From the NCBI GenBank assembly GCA_958296045.1, contig CATQHT010000003.1, positions 2,564,501 to 2,628,500 of the forward strand: a stretch of DNA of 64,000 bases, written 5' to 3'. Position numbers and translations under genes: made by a program. This document shows, piece after piece, positions 8,551-16,279 of the stretch (the first letter of the stretch is position 1; every line of letters starts with the position of its first letter). The notes beneath the pieces are model-generated. The model saw only the letters and a list, made by a program, of their open reading frames with translations. It was not told where the DNA came from and made no database searches. The DNA is from Rhodothermales bacterium. GTDB taxonomy: Bacteria; Bacteroidota; Rhodothermia; Rhodothermales; Bin80.

Positions 8551-9039
8551 TTAGAGCAGATAGTTTACTATGCCTACCGCTACGCCGACGGCGGTGACGA
8601 TGGAGAATCCGATCCCGATCAGCCATTTGGTGAAGCGAAACTGGCTAAGCGTCATCTTCACTAGTGTGGCAATCTGGACTTGTTGGGCATCGAGCTTGGC
8701 GGCCATCTCCGTTCTATGGCCGTCGAGCTTGGCGGCCATCTCCGTTTTATGGCCGTCGAGCTTGGCGGCTACCTCTGCTTCATGGGCATCGAGCTTGGCG
8801 GCTACCTCCGCTTTATGGGCATCGAACTTGGTAGTTAATTCTGTCCTTAGCGCAGATATCTGGGCATTTTGTGCTTCTAACTTCGTTTCGAAACGGTGAA
8901 TGAGCTTGGCAGAAGCCATCTTTTCCAAGAGCCTGATCAGTAGGTGGGCATCTCGTCCGCCGCTCCCAGACCGTCGGAGAAGGTCGAAAAGTAGCGCGCC
9001 GTCAGGATCTTGGTGCTCGCTGTATTGGGCGTCGGACAT
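8551..9039 (-). CDS. Coiled-coil protein with C-terminal membrane anchor, copy B (five 11-residue repeats)
   Basis: A 162-residue paralogue, nearly identical to its neighbours outside the repeat block. It has five hendecad units, including two consecutive LDGH(K/R)TEMAAK units that look like a fresh duplication. The C-terminal anchor is FSIVTAVGVAVGIVNYLL, as in copies C and D. The 33-bp units keep frame, so each gain or loss lengthens or shortens the stalk by exactly one unit. Function is unknown; a stalk that sets a distance or a partner-binding surface at the inner membrane is a reasonable guess. Confidence 0.8.
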   Translation of the reverse strand: MSDAQYSEHQDPDGALLFDLLRRSGSGGRDAHLLIRLLEKMASAKLIHRFETKLEAQNAQISALRTELTTKFDAHKAEVAAKLDAHEAEVAAKLDGHKTEMAAKLDGHRTEMAAKLDAQQVQIATLVKMTLSQFRFTKWLIGIGFSIVTAVGVAVGIVNYLL

Positions 9040-9128
9040 GAGTCTTGCTTACCGCGTGCAGCAACGATGGTTTCGCAGCAAGGCCAAGCCCCGCCCTCTC
9101 CTTGTAGGGTCACCTTAGTAGTAAAGTC

Positions 9129-9162
9129 ATCCAGCCCATTGGTTCCAATGGTCCGTCTGGAT
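9129..9162. repeat. Conserved intergenic hairpin, copy 2
   Basis: Same sequence and position as the hairpin at 8476-8509, here between copies C and B. Confidence 0.7.
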
Positions 9163-9203
9163 GAATCGGTAGTGCTTCTGGCAAGCCGTAGCAGACGCGC
9201 CCC

Positions 9204-9725
9204 TTAGAGCAGATAGTTTACTATGCCTACCGCTACGCCGACGGCGGTGACGATGGAGAATCCGATCCCGATCAGCCATTTGGTGAAGCGAAACTGGCTA
9301 AGCGTCATCTTCACTAGTGTGGCAATCTGGACTTGTTGGGCATCGAGCTTGGCGGCCATCTCCGTTTTATGGCCGTCGAGCTTGGCGGCTATCTCCGTTT
9401 TATGGCCGTCGAGCTTGGCGATTATCTTCGCTTCATGGGCATCGAGCCTAGCGGCTACCTCTGCTTCATGGGCATCGAGCCTAGCGGCTACCTCCGCTTT
9501 ATGGGTATCGAACTTGGTAGTTAATTCTGTCCTTAGCGCAGATATCTGGGCATTTTGGACTTCTAATTTCGTTTCGAAATGTTGAATGAGCTTGGCAGAA
9601 GCCATCTTTTCCAAGAGCCTGATCAGTAGGTGGGCATCTCGTCCGCCGCTCCCAGACCGTCGGAGAAGGTCGAAAAGTAGCGCGCCGTCAGGATCTTGGT
9701 GCTCGCTGTATTGGGCGTCGGACAT
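9204..9725 (-). CDS. Coiled-coil protein with C-terminal membrane anchor, copy C (six 11-residue repeats)
   Basis: The longest paralogue, 173 residues, with six hendecad units: FDTHKAEVAAR, two LDAHEA units, two LDGHKTE units and the terminal LDAQQVQIATL. One unit has drifted (KIIAK). N-terminal region and anchor match copies B and D. Variation among the four copies is concentrated in unit number and in a few positions within units, while the N-terminal 40 residues are almost invariant. Confidence 0.8.
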   Translation of the reverse strand: MSDAQYSEHQDPDGALLFDLLRRSGSGGRDAHLLIRLLEKMASAKLIQHFETKLEVQNAQISALRTELTTKFDTHKAEVAARLDAHEAEVAARLDAHEAKIIAKLDGHKTEIAAKLDGHKTEMAAKLDAQQVQIATLVKMTLSQFRFTKWLIGIGFSIVTAVGVAVGIVNYLL

Positions 9726-9814
9726 GAGTCTTGCTTACCGCGTGCAGCAACGATGGTTTCGCAGCAAGGCCAAGCCCCGCCCTGTCCTTGTAGGGTCACC
9801 TTAGTAGTATAGTC

Positions 9815-9848
9815 ATCCAGCCCATTGGTTCCAATGGTCCGTCTGGAT
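9815..9848. repeat. Conserved intergenic hairpin, copy 3
   Basis: Same sequence and position as the hairpin at 8476-8509, here between copies D and C. Confidence 0.7.
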
Positions 9849-9889
9849 GAACCGGTAGTGCTTCTGGCAAACCGTAGCAGACGTGCCCC

Positions 9890-10312
9890 TTAGAGCAGAT
9901 AGTTTACTATGCCTACCGCTACGCCGACGGCGGTGACGATGGAGAATCCGATCCCGATCAGCCATTTGGTGAAGCGAAACTGGCTAAGCGTCATCTTCAC
10001 TAGTGTGGCAATCTGGACTTGTTGGGCATCGAGCTTGGCGGCCATCTTCGCTTCATGGGCATCGAGCTTGGCGGCTACCTCCGCTTTATGGGCATCGAAC
10101 TTGGTAGTTAATTCTGTCCTTAGCGCAGATATTTGGGCATTTTGGGCTTCTAACTTCGTTTCGAAACGCTGAATGAGCTTGGCAGAAGCCATCTTTTCCA
10201 AGAGCCTGATCAGTAGGTGGGCATCTCGTCCGCCGCTCCCAGACCGTCGGAGAAGGTCGAAAAGTAGCGCGCCGTCAGGATCTTGGTGCTCGCTGTATTG
10301 GACGTCGGACAT
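9890..10312 (-). CDS. Coiled-coil protein with C-terminal membrane anchor, copy D (three 11-residue repeats)
   Basis: The shortest paralogue, 140 residues, with three hendecad units (FDAHKAEVAAK, LDAHEAKMAAK, LDAQQVQIATL). It is the first intact gene of the array in the direction of transcription. Its upstream flank is similar to the other spacers but shorter (part of the spacer around 10370-10380 is missing), and a fifth, truncated copy lies just beyond it. Confidence 0.8.
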   Translation of the reverse strand: MSDVQYSEHQDPDGALLFDLLRRSGSGGRDAHLLIRLLEKMASAKLIQRFETKLEAQNAQISALRTELTTKFDAHKAEVAAKLDAHEAKMAAKLDAQQVQIATLVKMTLSQFRFTKWLIGIGFSIVTAVGVAVGIVNYLL

Positions 10313-10457
10313 GAGTCTTGCTTACCGCGTGCAGCAACGATGGTTTCGCAGCAAGGCCAAGCCCCGCCCTTGAACTGTCGCGTAGTATAGTTGTCCAGCC
10401 CAATGGTCCGTCTGGGCGAATCGGTAATGCGTTTGGCAAACCGCAGCAGACGCGCCG

Positions 10458-10521
10458 CTTAAAGCAGATAGTCTGCTATGCCCATCACTACGCCGATCGC
10501 GGTGATGATAGAGAATCCGAT
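10458..10521 (-). pseudogene. 3' end of a fifth coiled-coil gene copy
   Basis: The minus strand reads IGFSIITAIGVVMGIADYLL and a stop, clearly the membrane anchor of the array proteins. Similarity stops abruptly at 10521-10523, where an IS66-like end (GTAATCG...) begins. The spacer beside it (10381-10457) also matches the array spacers, but the hairpin has lost one arm. Confidence 0.8.
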
Positions 10522-10523
10522 AC

Positions 10524-10750
10524 GTAATCGTCCCGCAAAGTGTATAATGCATTGAGCGGCTTGGCTTTTCGATATTGGTAGATCGGTCAGTTAGCACCTC
10601 AACTGGGGGTGCAATGGCGTCGTTACGACGCGGTTCGGAGGACATGTTTCCGCTGGTGGAGCGCTTTTTAGGTGGCCGCAAGGTCTGAAGGCGTTTTGCC
10701 TGGAGCATGACATATCGGAGCGTGGCCTTTACTACTGGCGCAAGAAGTAG
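10524..10750 (+). mobile_element. Truncated IS66-like element: left end and accessory gene remnant
   Basis: The sequence starts GTAATCGTCCCGC, consistent with the GTAA that opens IS66-family inverted repeats, exactly where the fifth coiled-coil copy is broken. About 120 bp inside is the accessory gene: ATG at 10644 reads MFPLVERFLGGRK, then a frameshift before KAFCLEHDISERGLYYWRKK and a TAG at 10748-10750. The right end is not identifiable. The frameshift and stop make it non-functional. Confidence 0.5.
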
Positions 10751-11485
10751 GCGACATCTGTGTCCTAGGTTTCGGGTCGATAGAAGCCATGTACGCTCTG
10801 TATCAGATAGCGCAGCTGTGCCCCTGCAAAGACGCTTTTCCCCCGCGGATGCTCCCGGTCCACAAGGGTATCCCAGACCACACGATTAGCACCATTCTCC
10901 CCTCCACCGACACAATCTCCAAATCCTGGACCTACCTCAATTCACCAGGCACATCCTGTACCTCTGGTACCGCAGCTTCCAACAACCAGGGATCTCGACT
11001 CTTGGAAAAACTATGCTTCGGATCCGACAGCGTAGTCTGGCCCTCATTACCCAGAACATCCAGCGCCTTCATGCACCCCGACAGATGCTTGCGGCCGCAT
11101 GCAACCCGCAAGTCATCCCACACTGCCTCCCCAACTTCGAACGGCTTCCATCGCGGTGAACCGATGCCAGCGCTTTCTACGGGACGGTTACGATCTGCCT
11201 GTCCTGCAGACGTTGCGCCTTGGACGTTACCTGGGACACACTAACGACCACCCAATCCGAAGATTACCACCTGAAACGACGCTCATTGACTACTGTGTGG
11301 CGTGCGGTTGGGAGTAGGTGTGCTGGTCTAGCCTGCCAGATCGGCAGTATGAGGTAGGTCGTATCGGATGATTGTTGACCGTCGCGGGTGCTGGCGACTT
11401 CCCTCTTTCGTTCGCTACCAATGTATGGCCCCATTGGGGTGCGGCGCTAGGTGACAGGCCGAAGATGGCCAGGAATCGATGCAAC
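10751..11485. other. No recognisable gene
   Basis: About 730 bp downstream of the IS66-like remnant and behind the RND gene. Frames on both strands are short and lack recognisable domains. It probably includes decayed insertion-element DNA. Confidence 0.45.
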
Positions 11486-14400
11486 TCAGCTTAATGAAAG
11501 GCTGCTTTCGGGCGACTCTGCCACATTCAGCTTCGGCCGCAAGAGGGATAGCATCGCCACCGAAGCCAGAGGCGCCAAGAGGGTGGACGCTAGGAGTCCC
11601 CCGGTAACGGTCACCGCAAGTCCCCGCCAAAAGTCGCCCTCGTCAGGAAACACCAGAAGCGGCAGCATGGCAACCACCGAGGTGAGCGTGGTGGTCCACA
11701 TCGGACGAAGCCGCTCACGCACCGCCAGACGCGCCAGCACCGAAGGCTGACCATGCGGACGAAGCTGGCGCAGCTGACGAAACCGGTCCGTGAGCAGGAT
11801 GCTGTCGTTGACCGCGATACCGACAATGAGCACCATCCCGATAAAGGCACCCTCAACGAAGCTGGCATCGGTCGCCATAAAGCCCAAACAGACGCCCACA
11901 GCAGCCAGCGGCACGCTGAGCATGACCACTAGCGGCAGTCGCCAAGACTCAAAGATGGCCGCCGTAACCAGAAACACCAACAGCACCGTAGCGAGCAACA
12001 CCCAGCTGAAGGCCCTTTTGGTTTCTTCTGTGAAGAAAGAGAATCCCAGCCTATTCTCCATCGTGTACCCTGGTGGCACCGGGAAGGCTTTGATCGCCTC
12101 GTCGATAAAGTCTCTACTCATGGCGAAGGGGCCCCTGAAGTCAATACCGACCCAGCGCAGGTACCGCTGGTCTTCGCGTTCGATCTCTCCAGGCACATTC
12201 ACTAGCCGGTAATCCGCCAGGCCGGACAGCCGTGTGAGCACGCTGTCACCAAGCGAAAGGGGTCGCAGCGCCACGCGGTCCACGTCGGTGTTTTCGGCAT
12301 GCTCGATCACCACCCGGATCGGCACCTGCACATCTCCGGCCAAGTCGGCGGTAGCAAACCGGCGCCGCGACTGGAAATAAGGGCGGAGACGCCCCGTGAG
12401 CCAATACGCTGTGGCTCCGGTACGCGCGTGCGCATCTGCTTCCCATCGGAACTGCAGCACTTGGCGGGACGAATTGCCAACCCACGGCACGGACGAGCTG
12501 TTGATGTCCACATCAATGACGCGGCGACTACGGCTGCGCAGAAAAGCCTCAAACCGCGCGGCAAGCGTCTCCAGGTCCTCGTAGTTCGGTCCTTGCACCA
12601 TTACGCGTTGCCGAATAGTGCCCACGCCGCGACCGCTCGAATACTGGGTGTTCGGGATGAGTCCGCTGACATATATATAGACGCCTCCAAGGAGGACGGC
12701 CTGGCGCACCAGTCGGGACTGCACCAGGTAGGGCTCGGATTCCGCAAGCGCGCCTTCATTGAAGATGACCGTCATATTCGCCCGCTGATCCGATATGCGG
12801 GCAATCGTTCGGTACACGGATTCGGATGCCAGTGCGACCTGCTCAAAGCGCTGCAGCAGCGAATCCGACCGCTCGATAAGGTTGCCCGGCGGGAACTCCA
12901 TCGAGACGGTGATCCGCGACCGTTCCAATCGAGTCCATGGCTTTCTGAAGGAGGTCCCTTCAAAGAAGGGACGCAGCACGCCGCCCAGCAAGGGATCCGC
13001 CACCCTGCGGGCCTCAACGACGGCTTCGGATCCCAGCGTGGCGTTGTACAGGTTGGCCAGACGTTCACGCGGCACGCTGGTCCATCCGCCCCGCGGTGCG
13101 CCAATCTCAGGCGGCAGAACCCAGAGGGGCACGCCTAGCGTGAGCGTCAGCACTGCTAGCGTCAGCTTCGGAAAGCGTGCCACCACCTTGTACGGCACCG
13201 CGACGATTCGCCGCAGCCTTTTGTGTGCGACGGTATCTTCCCCGGGCGGCAGGAAGCGACCCAACACCGGCACTACGGCGATAGCACTAATCAGCGAAAT
13301 GATCAGGGTCATGCTGACCAGAATGCCAAACGGCAAGAAGATGTCGCGCAGTTCCCCGCTCAGGTACACCAGGGGTAGCATGACGGCCATAGTGCTGAGC
13401 GTTCCTCCGACCAACGGTAGCCATACGGCTTGCAGGGCCCCGGTGGCCGTTTTGGCTGCCAGCGGCATACCGCTAAGCCCGCGAGGCGCCCAGATTCGGC
13501 GTTGCAGGATGAGTTGCTCCACCACAATGACGCTGTTGTCTACGAGCAGCCCGAACACCAGGACGAGTCCTGCCAGCGTGATGATGTTTAGCGTCAGGCC
13601 AAACACTTTGAACAAGGCCAGTGCTGGTGCCAGCGCTACAGCTACGCTGAGCAGCACCACCAGCGTGGCGCGGACGCGTTTGAGCATAAAGAGCAGCACG
13701 AACACCACCAGTATCACTCCCAGCCCGCCGCGCCAGGCCAGATCGCGCAGCAGCAGACGCACATCCTCTGTCCGATCCTCGGCCACAATCAGGCGCATAC
13801 CCTCCGGCGCCGACGCCCGCAGGGCTTCCAGCCCTTCGTATACACTCTCGGCTACAGCCAGAAGGTGTGTGCCGCGCGTGCGCTCCAGCTCCAGCACGAC
13901 TACCGGCAGCCCGTCGATGCGACTGATGCTTTGCAGCGGCGCTGGCCCCAGGCGGAGCGTTGCCACCTGGTCCAGGCGCACCGGCAGCGCTCCTGGGCGG
14001 CTCTCTTTGACGGTGATGGCCCCCAAGCGCCCAACATCCAGCTCAGGGCGACTGATCAGCAGGCTGCTGTATCCCTGTCCCGTCAGGCGCCCGAACACGT
14101 GGTCGCGCAAGGACTCCCGCAGCTTCTGTTCCACCGTGGCTGACGCTACCCCGTAGGCCTCGAGCCGGAAAGGGTCGAGGGATATGAGAAGCTCGCGCTG
14201 CGCACCCCCGAAGACGTCGACCAGGTCAATGCCAGCAAGGCTTTGAAACTGCGGCTTGAGCACTTCGTCGGCATATTCACGCAGCTCATCGGAGGAGTAT
14301 GGGCCGACGACCTGAAGGGTCATAAAGCCTTGGACATCCCTGAATACTTCTGGGATTGCCTTGGTCAGTTCGGGGGTGACGCGCGTTGGCAGCACACCGC

Positions 14401-14749
14401 GCAGCAGCGTTAGTCGCTCCCCTACCTGCGTAGCAAAGACGCTAAGGTCCGTGTCTTCATTGACTTCGATAGTGATGTGCGCCAACCCTTCACTGGAGAG
14501 GCTTCGTATTGACTCCACGCCGGGTACGAGTTGCACTTCCCGCTCCATGGGTGAGGTGACGTACCGCTCCACCTGGCGCGGCGCGGCACCAGGCCACACC
14601 GCCTGGATGCGCACCTGCTGCAGCTCGATGTCCGGCGAATACTCTATCGGCAGGTCAAGCGCTGCCCAGATGCCTGCCAGAATGACAGCGACGCACCACG
14701 AGACGATCGCGATGGGACGCTTGAGCAGGCTGACCACCCATTGTAGCAT
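11486..14749 (-). CDS. RND-family efflux permease (first of two)
   Basis: About 1087 residues, the usual size for an inner-membrane RND pump. The ATG at 14749 is preferred because it begins MLQWVVSLLKRP, the standard cytoplasmic start and first helix; a GTG at 14794 is also possible. Other family marks are SPDIELQQVRIQAVWPGA and SPMEREV at the start of the porter domain, the TM4 motif FGLLVDNSVIVVE and the TM10-11 motif VGIAVNDSILLTDRFRQL. RND pumps export hydrophobic compounds or metal ions with a periplasmic adaptor. It is divergent from the adaptor and second permease, across a 209-bp spacer. The substrate cannot be told from sequence. Confidence 0.92.
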   Translation of the reverse strand: MLQWVVSLLKRPIAIVSWCVAVILAGIWAALDLPIEYSPDIELQQVRIQAVWPGAAPRQVERYVTSPMEREVQLVPGVESIRSLSSEGLAHITIEVNEDTDLSVFATQVGERLTLLRGVLPTRVTPELTKAIPEVFRDVQGFMTLQVVGPYSSDELREYADEVLKPQFQSLAGIDLVDVFGGAQRELLISLDPFRLEAYGVASATVEQKLRESLRDHVFGRLTGQGYSSLLISRPELDVGRLGAITVKESRPGALPVRLDQVATLRLGPAPLQSISRIDGLPVVVLELERTRGTHLLAVAESVYEGLEALRASAPEGMRLIVAEDRTEDVRLLLRDLAWRGGLGVILVVFVLLFMLKRVRATLVVLLSVAVALAPALALFKVFGLTLNIITLAGLVLVFGLLVDNSVIVVEQLILQRRIWAPRGLSGMPLAAKTATGALQAVWLPLVGGTLSTMAVMLPLVYLSGELRDIFLPFGILVSMTLIISLISAIAVVPVLGRFLPPGEDTVAHKRLRRIVAVPYKVVARFPKLTLAVLTLTLGVPLWVLPPEIGAPRGGWTSVPRERLANLYNATLGSEAVVEARRVADPLLGGVLRPFFEGTSFRKPWTRLERSRITVSMEFPPGNLIERSDSLLQRFEQVALASESVYRTIARISDQRANMTVIFNEGALAESEPYLVQSRLVRQAVLLGGVYIYVSGLIPNTQYSSGRGVGTIRQRVMVQGPNYEDLETLAARFEAFLRSRSRRVIDVDINSSSVPWVGNSSRQVLQFRWEADAHARTGATAYWLTGRLRPYFQSRRRFATADLAGDVQVPIRVVIEHAENTDVDRVALRPLSLGDSVLTRLSGLADYRLVNVPGEIEREDQRYLRWVGIDFRGPFAMSRDFIDEAIKAFPVPPGYTMENRLGFSFFTEETKRAFSWVLLATVLLVFLVTAAIFESWRLPLVVMLSVPLAAVGVCLGFMATDASFVEGAFIGMVLIVGIAVNDSILLTDRFRQLRQLRPHGQPSVLARLAVRERLRPMWTTTLTSVVAMLPLLVFPDEGDFWRGLAVTVTGGLLASTLLAPLASVAMLSLLRPKLNVAESPESSLSLS

Positions 14750-14958
14750 AGTTCGCGAACCTTCGCTACTGATCTGTTGTGTGTCTTGTGGCACGCAAAG
14801 CGTTTATACCCCCCAAGCACCCCGTCTCACAGGATAGGGCCAGTGCTTCGTCTGTCCGCTCCCGCATCCTGAGCGGCATCTGTACCCTCAGAAACCCCCA
14901 AGCCCCAGAAACTTACGAAGCACCATGGCATTAAGGCTGACAGTTCAAAGTGTTCCAT
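14750..14958. promoter_or_regulatory. Divergent promoter region of the RND efflux locus
   Basis: The minus-strand permease and the plus-strand adaptor start from opposite ends of this 209-bp region, so it must hold both promoters. No regulator gene is adjacent, and I do not see a clear operator dyad. Confidence 0.55.
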
Positions 14959-16248
14959 ATGCCACGCTCTATCCGTAAGAACTCCAGCCGTGCGCCCCGG
15001 CGTCTCCGACTCTGGCAGATCGCTGGTATTGTGCTGCTCCTGGGTGCGCTGGGAATCCTGGCCTGGGGATATTGGCCTGTTCTGACCGGTGAGAGTGACG
15101 AGGACGCAAGGGATGTGGGCGCAGAGCTGCCGGCGGCGAAGGCGGCCGTTGAAGTCCTCGTGCTGGAGCGTCAGGAGTTTCCGCTTCGCGCTGAGGCTCC
15201 AGGGCATCTGGCGGCTTGGCGACGCGCTGCAATCAGCACCGAAGCCAGTGGCATCGTCCTAGAGCGACCCATAGAAGAAGGGCAACGGGTCCGTCAGGGA
15301 GACCTGCTGCTACAGATTGACGATCGAGAGCAGCAGATTCGCCTCAAGGAAGCCGAGGCGGCGTACTTGCAGGCCTTGGCCGACTATGCCGTAAAGCGCG
15401 GCCAGACCGACATCCTACCCGAAGCTGACACGACGGCCCTGGCCGCGGCCCGCGAACGCCTGCAATACGCGGAGTCCGCCGCCCAGCAGGGGACACTCAG
15501 CGAGGCGGAGCTGCAGCGCGCCCGGCGAAACTTCGAAGGCGAACGCCTGCTCTCAGGCGTGCAGCGCGACGAGGTCATTGCGGTGTACAACAACCTGACC
15601 CAGAGTGAGCAGCTTCTTGAGCGGGCCCGCCTGGAACTTTCCCGTACGCGCCTTCTGGCCCCGTTCAGCGGGCGAGTAGCCGATCTGGATGTAGAGGCTG
15701 GTCAGCATGTCGGGACTGGTACCCCCGTGTTGGCCCTTCTCGAAGACGACCGCATGAAGGTGTCGGTCAACGTGCTGGAGGCCGACTTGGTGCGCGTCGA
15801 CGTAGGAGCTACGGCCAACGTGACGGTCCCCAACTTCGGTGACCAGGTGTTCGCGGGCAGGGTTTACAGCATCAACCCCAGCGTGGATCCTGACCGTGGG
15901 TTTGGCCGTGTCACTATCGCGCTGGCCAACCCTGACGGCCAACTACTGGCGGGCCTGCATGCCGACGTGGGGCTGGAGGTGGGCCGGCTGCAGGATCGGC
16001 TCGTCGTGCCAGCCCGTGCCTTGCTCGTACGGCAGGGGCGTGACCTTGTGTTCAAAGTGTCTGAGGGACGAGCGGTATGGACGTATGTGCTGGTCGAAGC
16101 CCGGTCAGGATTTTTTGCGGCCGTGTCGGCCGGCGGTGGTGTCAGCTCGATCGCGCAAGGCGACTCGGTCCTGGTAGCCGGGCACGAAGCGCTCGCACAC
16201 GACGTGCCGATAGAGATCACCAGCGTCCGGGAGCTCGGGCTCCGTTGA
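14959..16248 (+). CDS. RND periplasmic adaptor (membrane fusion protein)
   Basis: Start at the ATG at 14959 (MPRSIRKN); a GTG nine bases upstream is possible. One N-terminal membrane helix (LWQIAGIVLLLGALGILAW) anchors it. Next come the first lipoyl half (ISTEASGIVLERPIEEGQRVRQGDLLLQID), a helical hairpin of about 100 residues rich in Ala, Glu and Arg, the second lipoyl half (RTRLLAPFSGRVADLDVEAGQHVG), and the beta-barrel and membrane-proximal domains. This is the complete HlyD/AcrA layout. It bridges an RND pump and an outer-membrane channel. The gene lies 31 bp before the second permease. No outer-membrane TolC-type gene is seen in the window. Confidence 0.92.
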   Translation: MPRSIRKNSSRAPRRLRLWQIAGIVLLLGALGILAWGYWPVLTGESDEDARDVGAELPAAKAAVEVLVLERQEFPLRAEAPGHLAAWRRAAISTEASGIVLERPIEEGQRVRQGDLLLQIDDREQQIRLKEAEAAYLQALADYAVKRGQTDILPEADTTALAAARERLQYAESAAQQGTLSEAELQRARRNFEGERLLSGVQRDEVIAVYNNLTQSEQLLERARLELSRTRLLAPFSGRVADLDVEAGQHVGTGTPVLALLEDDRMKVSVNVLEADLVRVDVGATANVTVPNFGDQVFAGRVYSINPSVDPDRGFGRVTIALANPDGQLLAGLHADVGLEVGRLQDRLVVPARALLVRQGRDLVFKVSEGRAVWTYVLVEARSGFFAAVSAGGGVSSIAQGDSVLVAGHEALAHDVPIEITSVRELGLR

Positions 16249-16279
16249 CGAGACGCCGACCGCCAAGTCCTGCCTGCCC

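Larger units (their letters stand above)
7931..10521 (-). repeat. Tandem gene array with units of 620, 653 and 686 bp
   Basis: Distances between successive stop codons are 620, 653 and 686 bp, each differing by 33 bp, the size of one hendecad unit. Gene bodies and spacers are both repeated, so the whole gene plus spacer was amplified and then the internal 33-bp repeats changed number. Confidence 0.9.

Noticed and set aside
7931..10312. Plus-strand open frames running through the coiled-coil array
   Set aside because: They repeat with the array but are antisense to genes with clear coiled-coil periodicity and membrane anchors; a real protein would not keep the poor Trp/Ser-rich composition.
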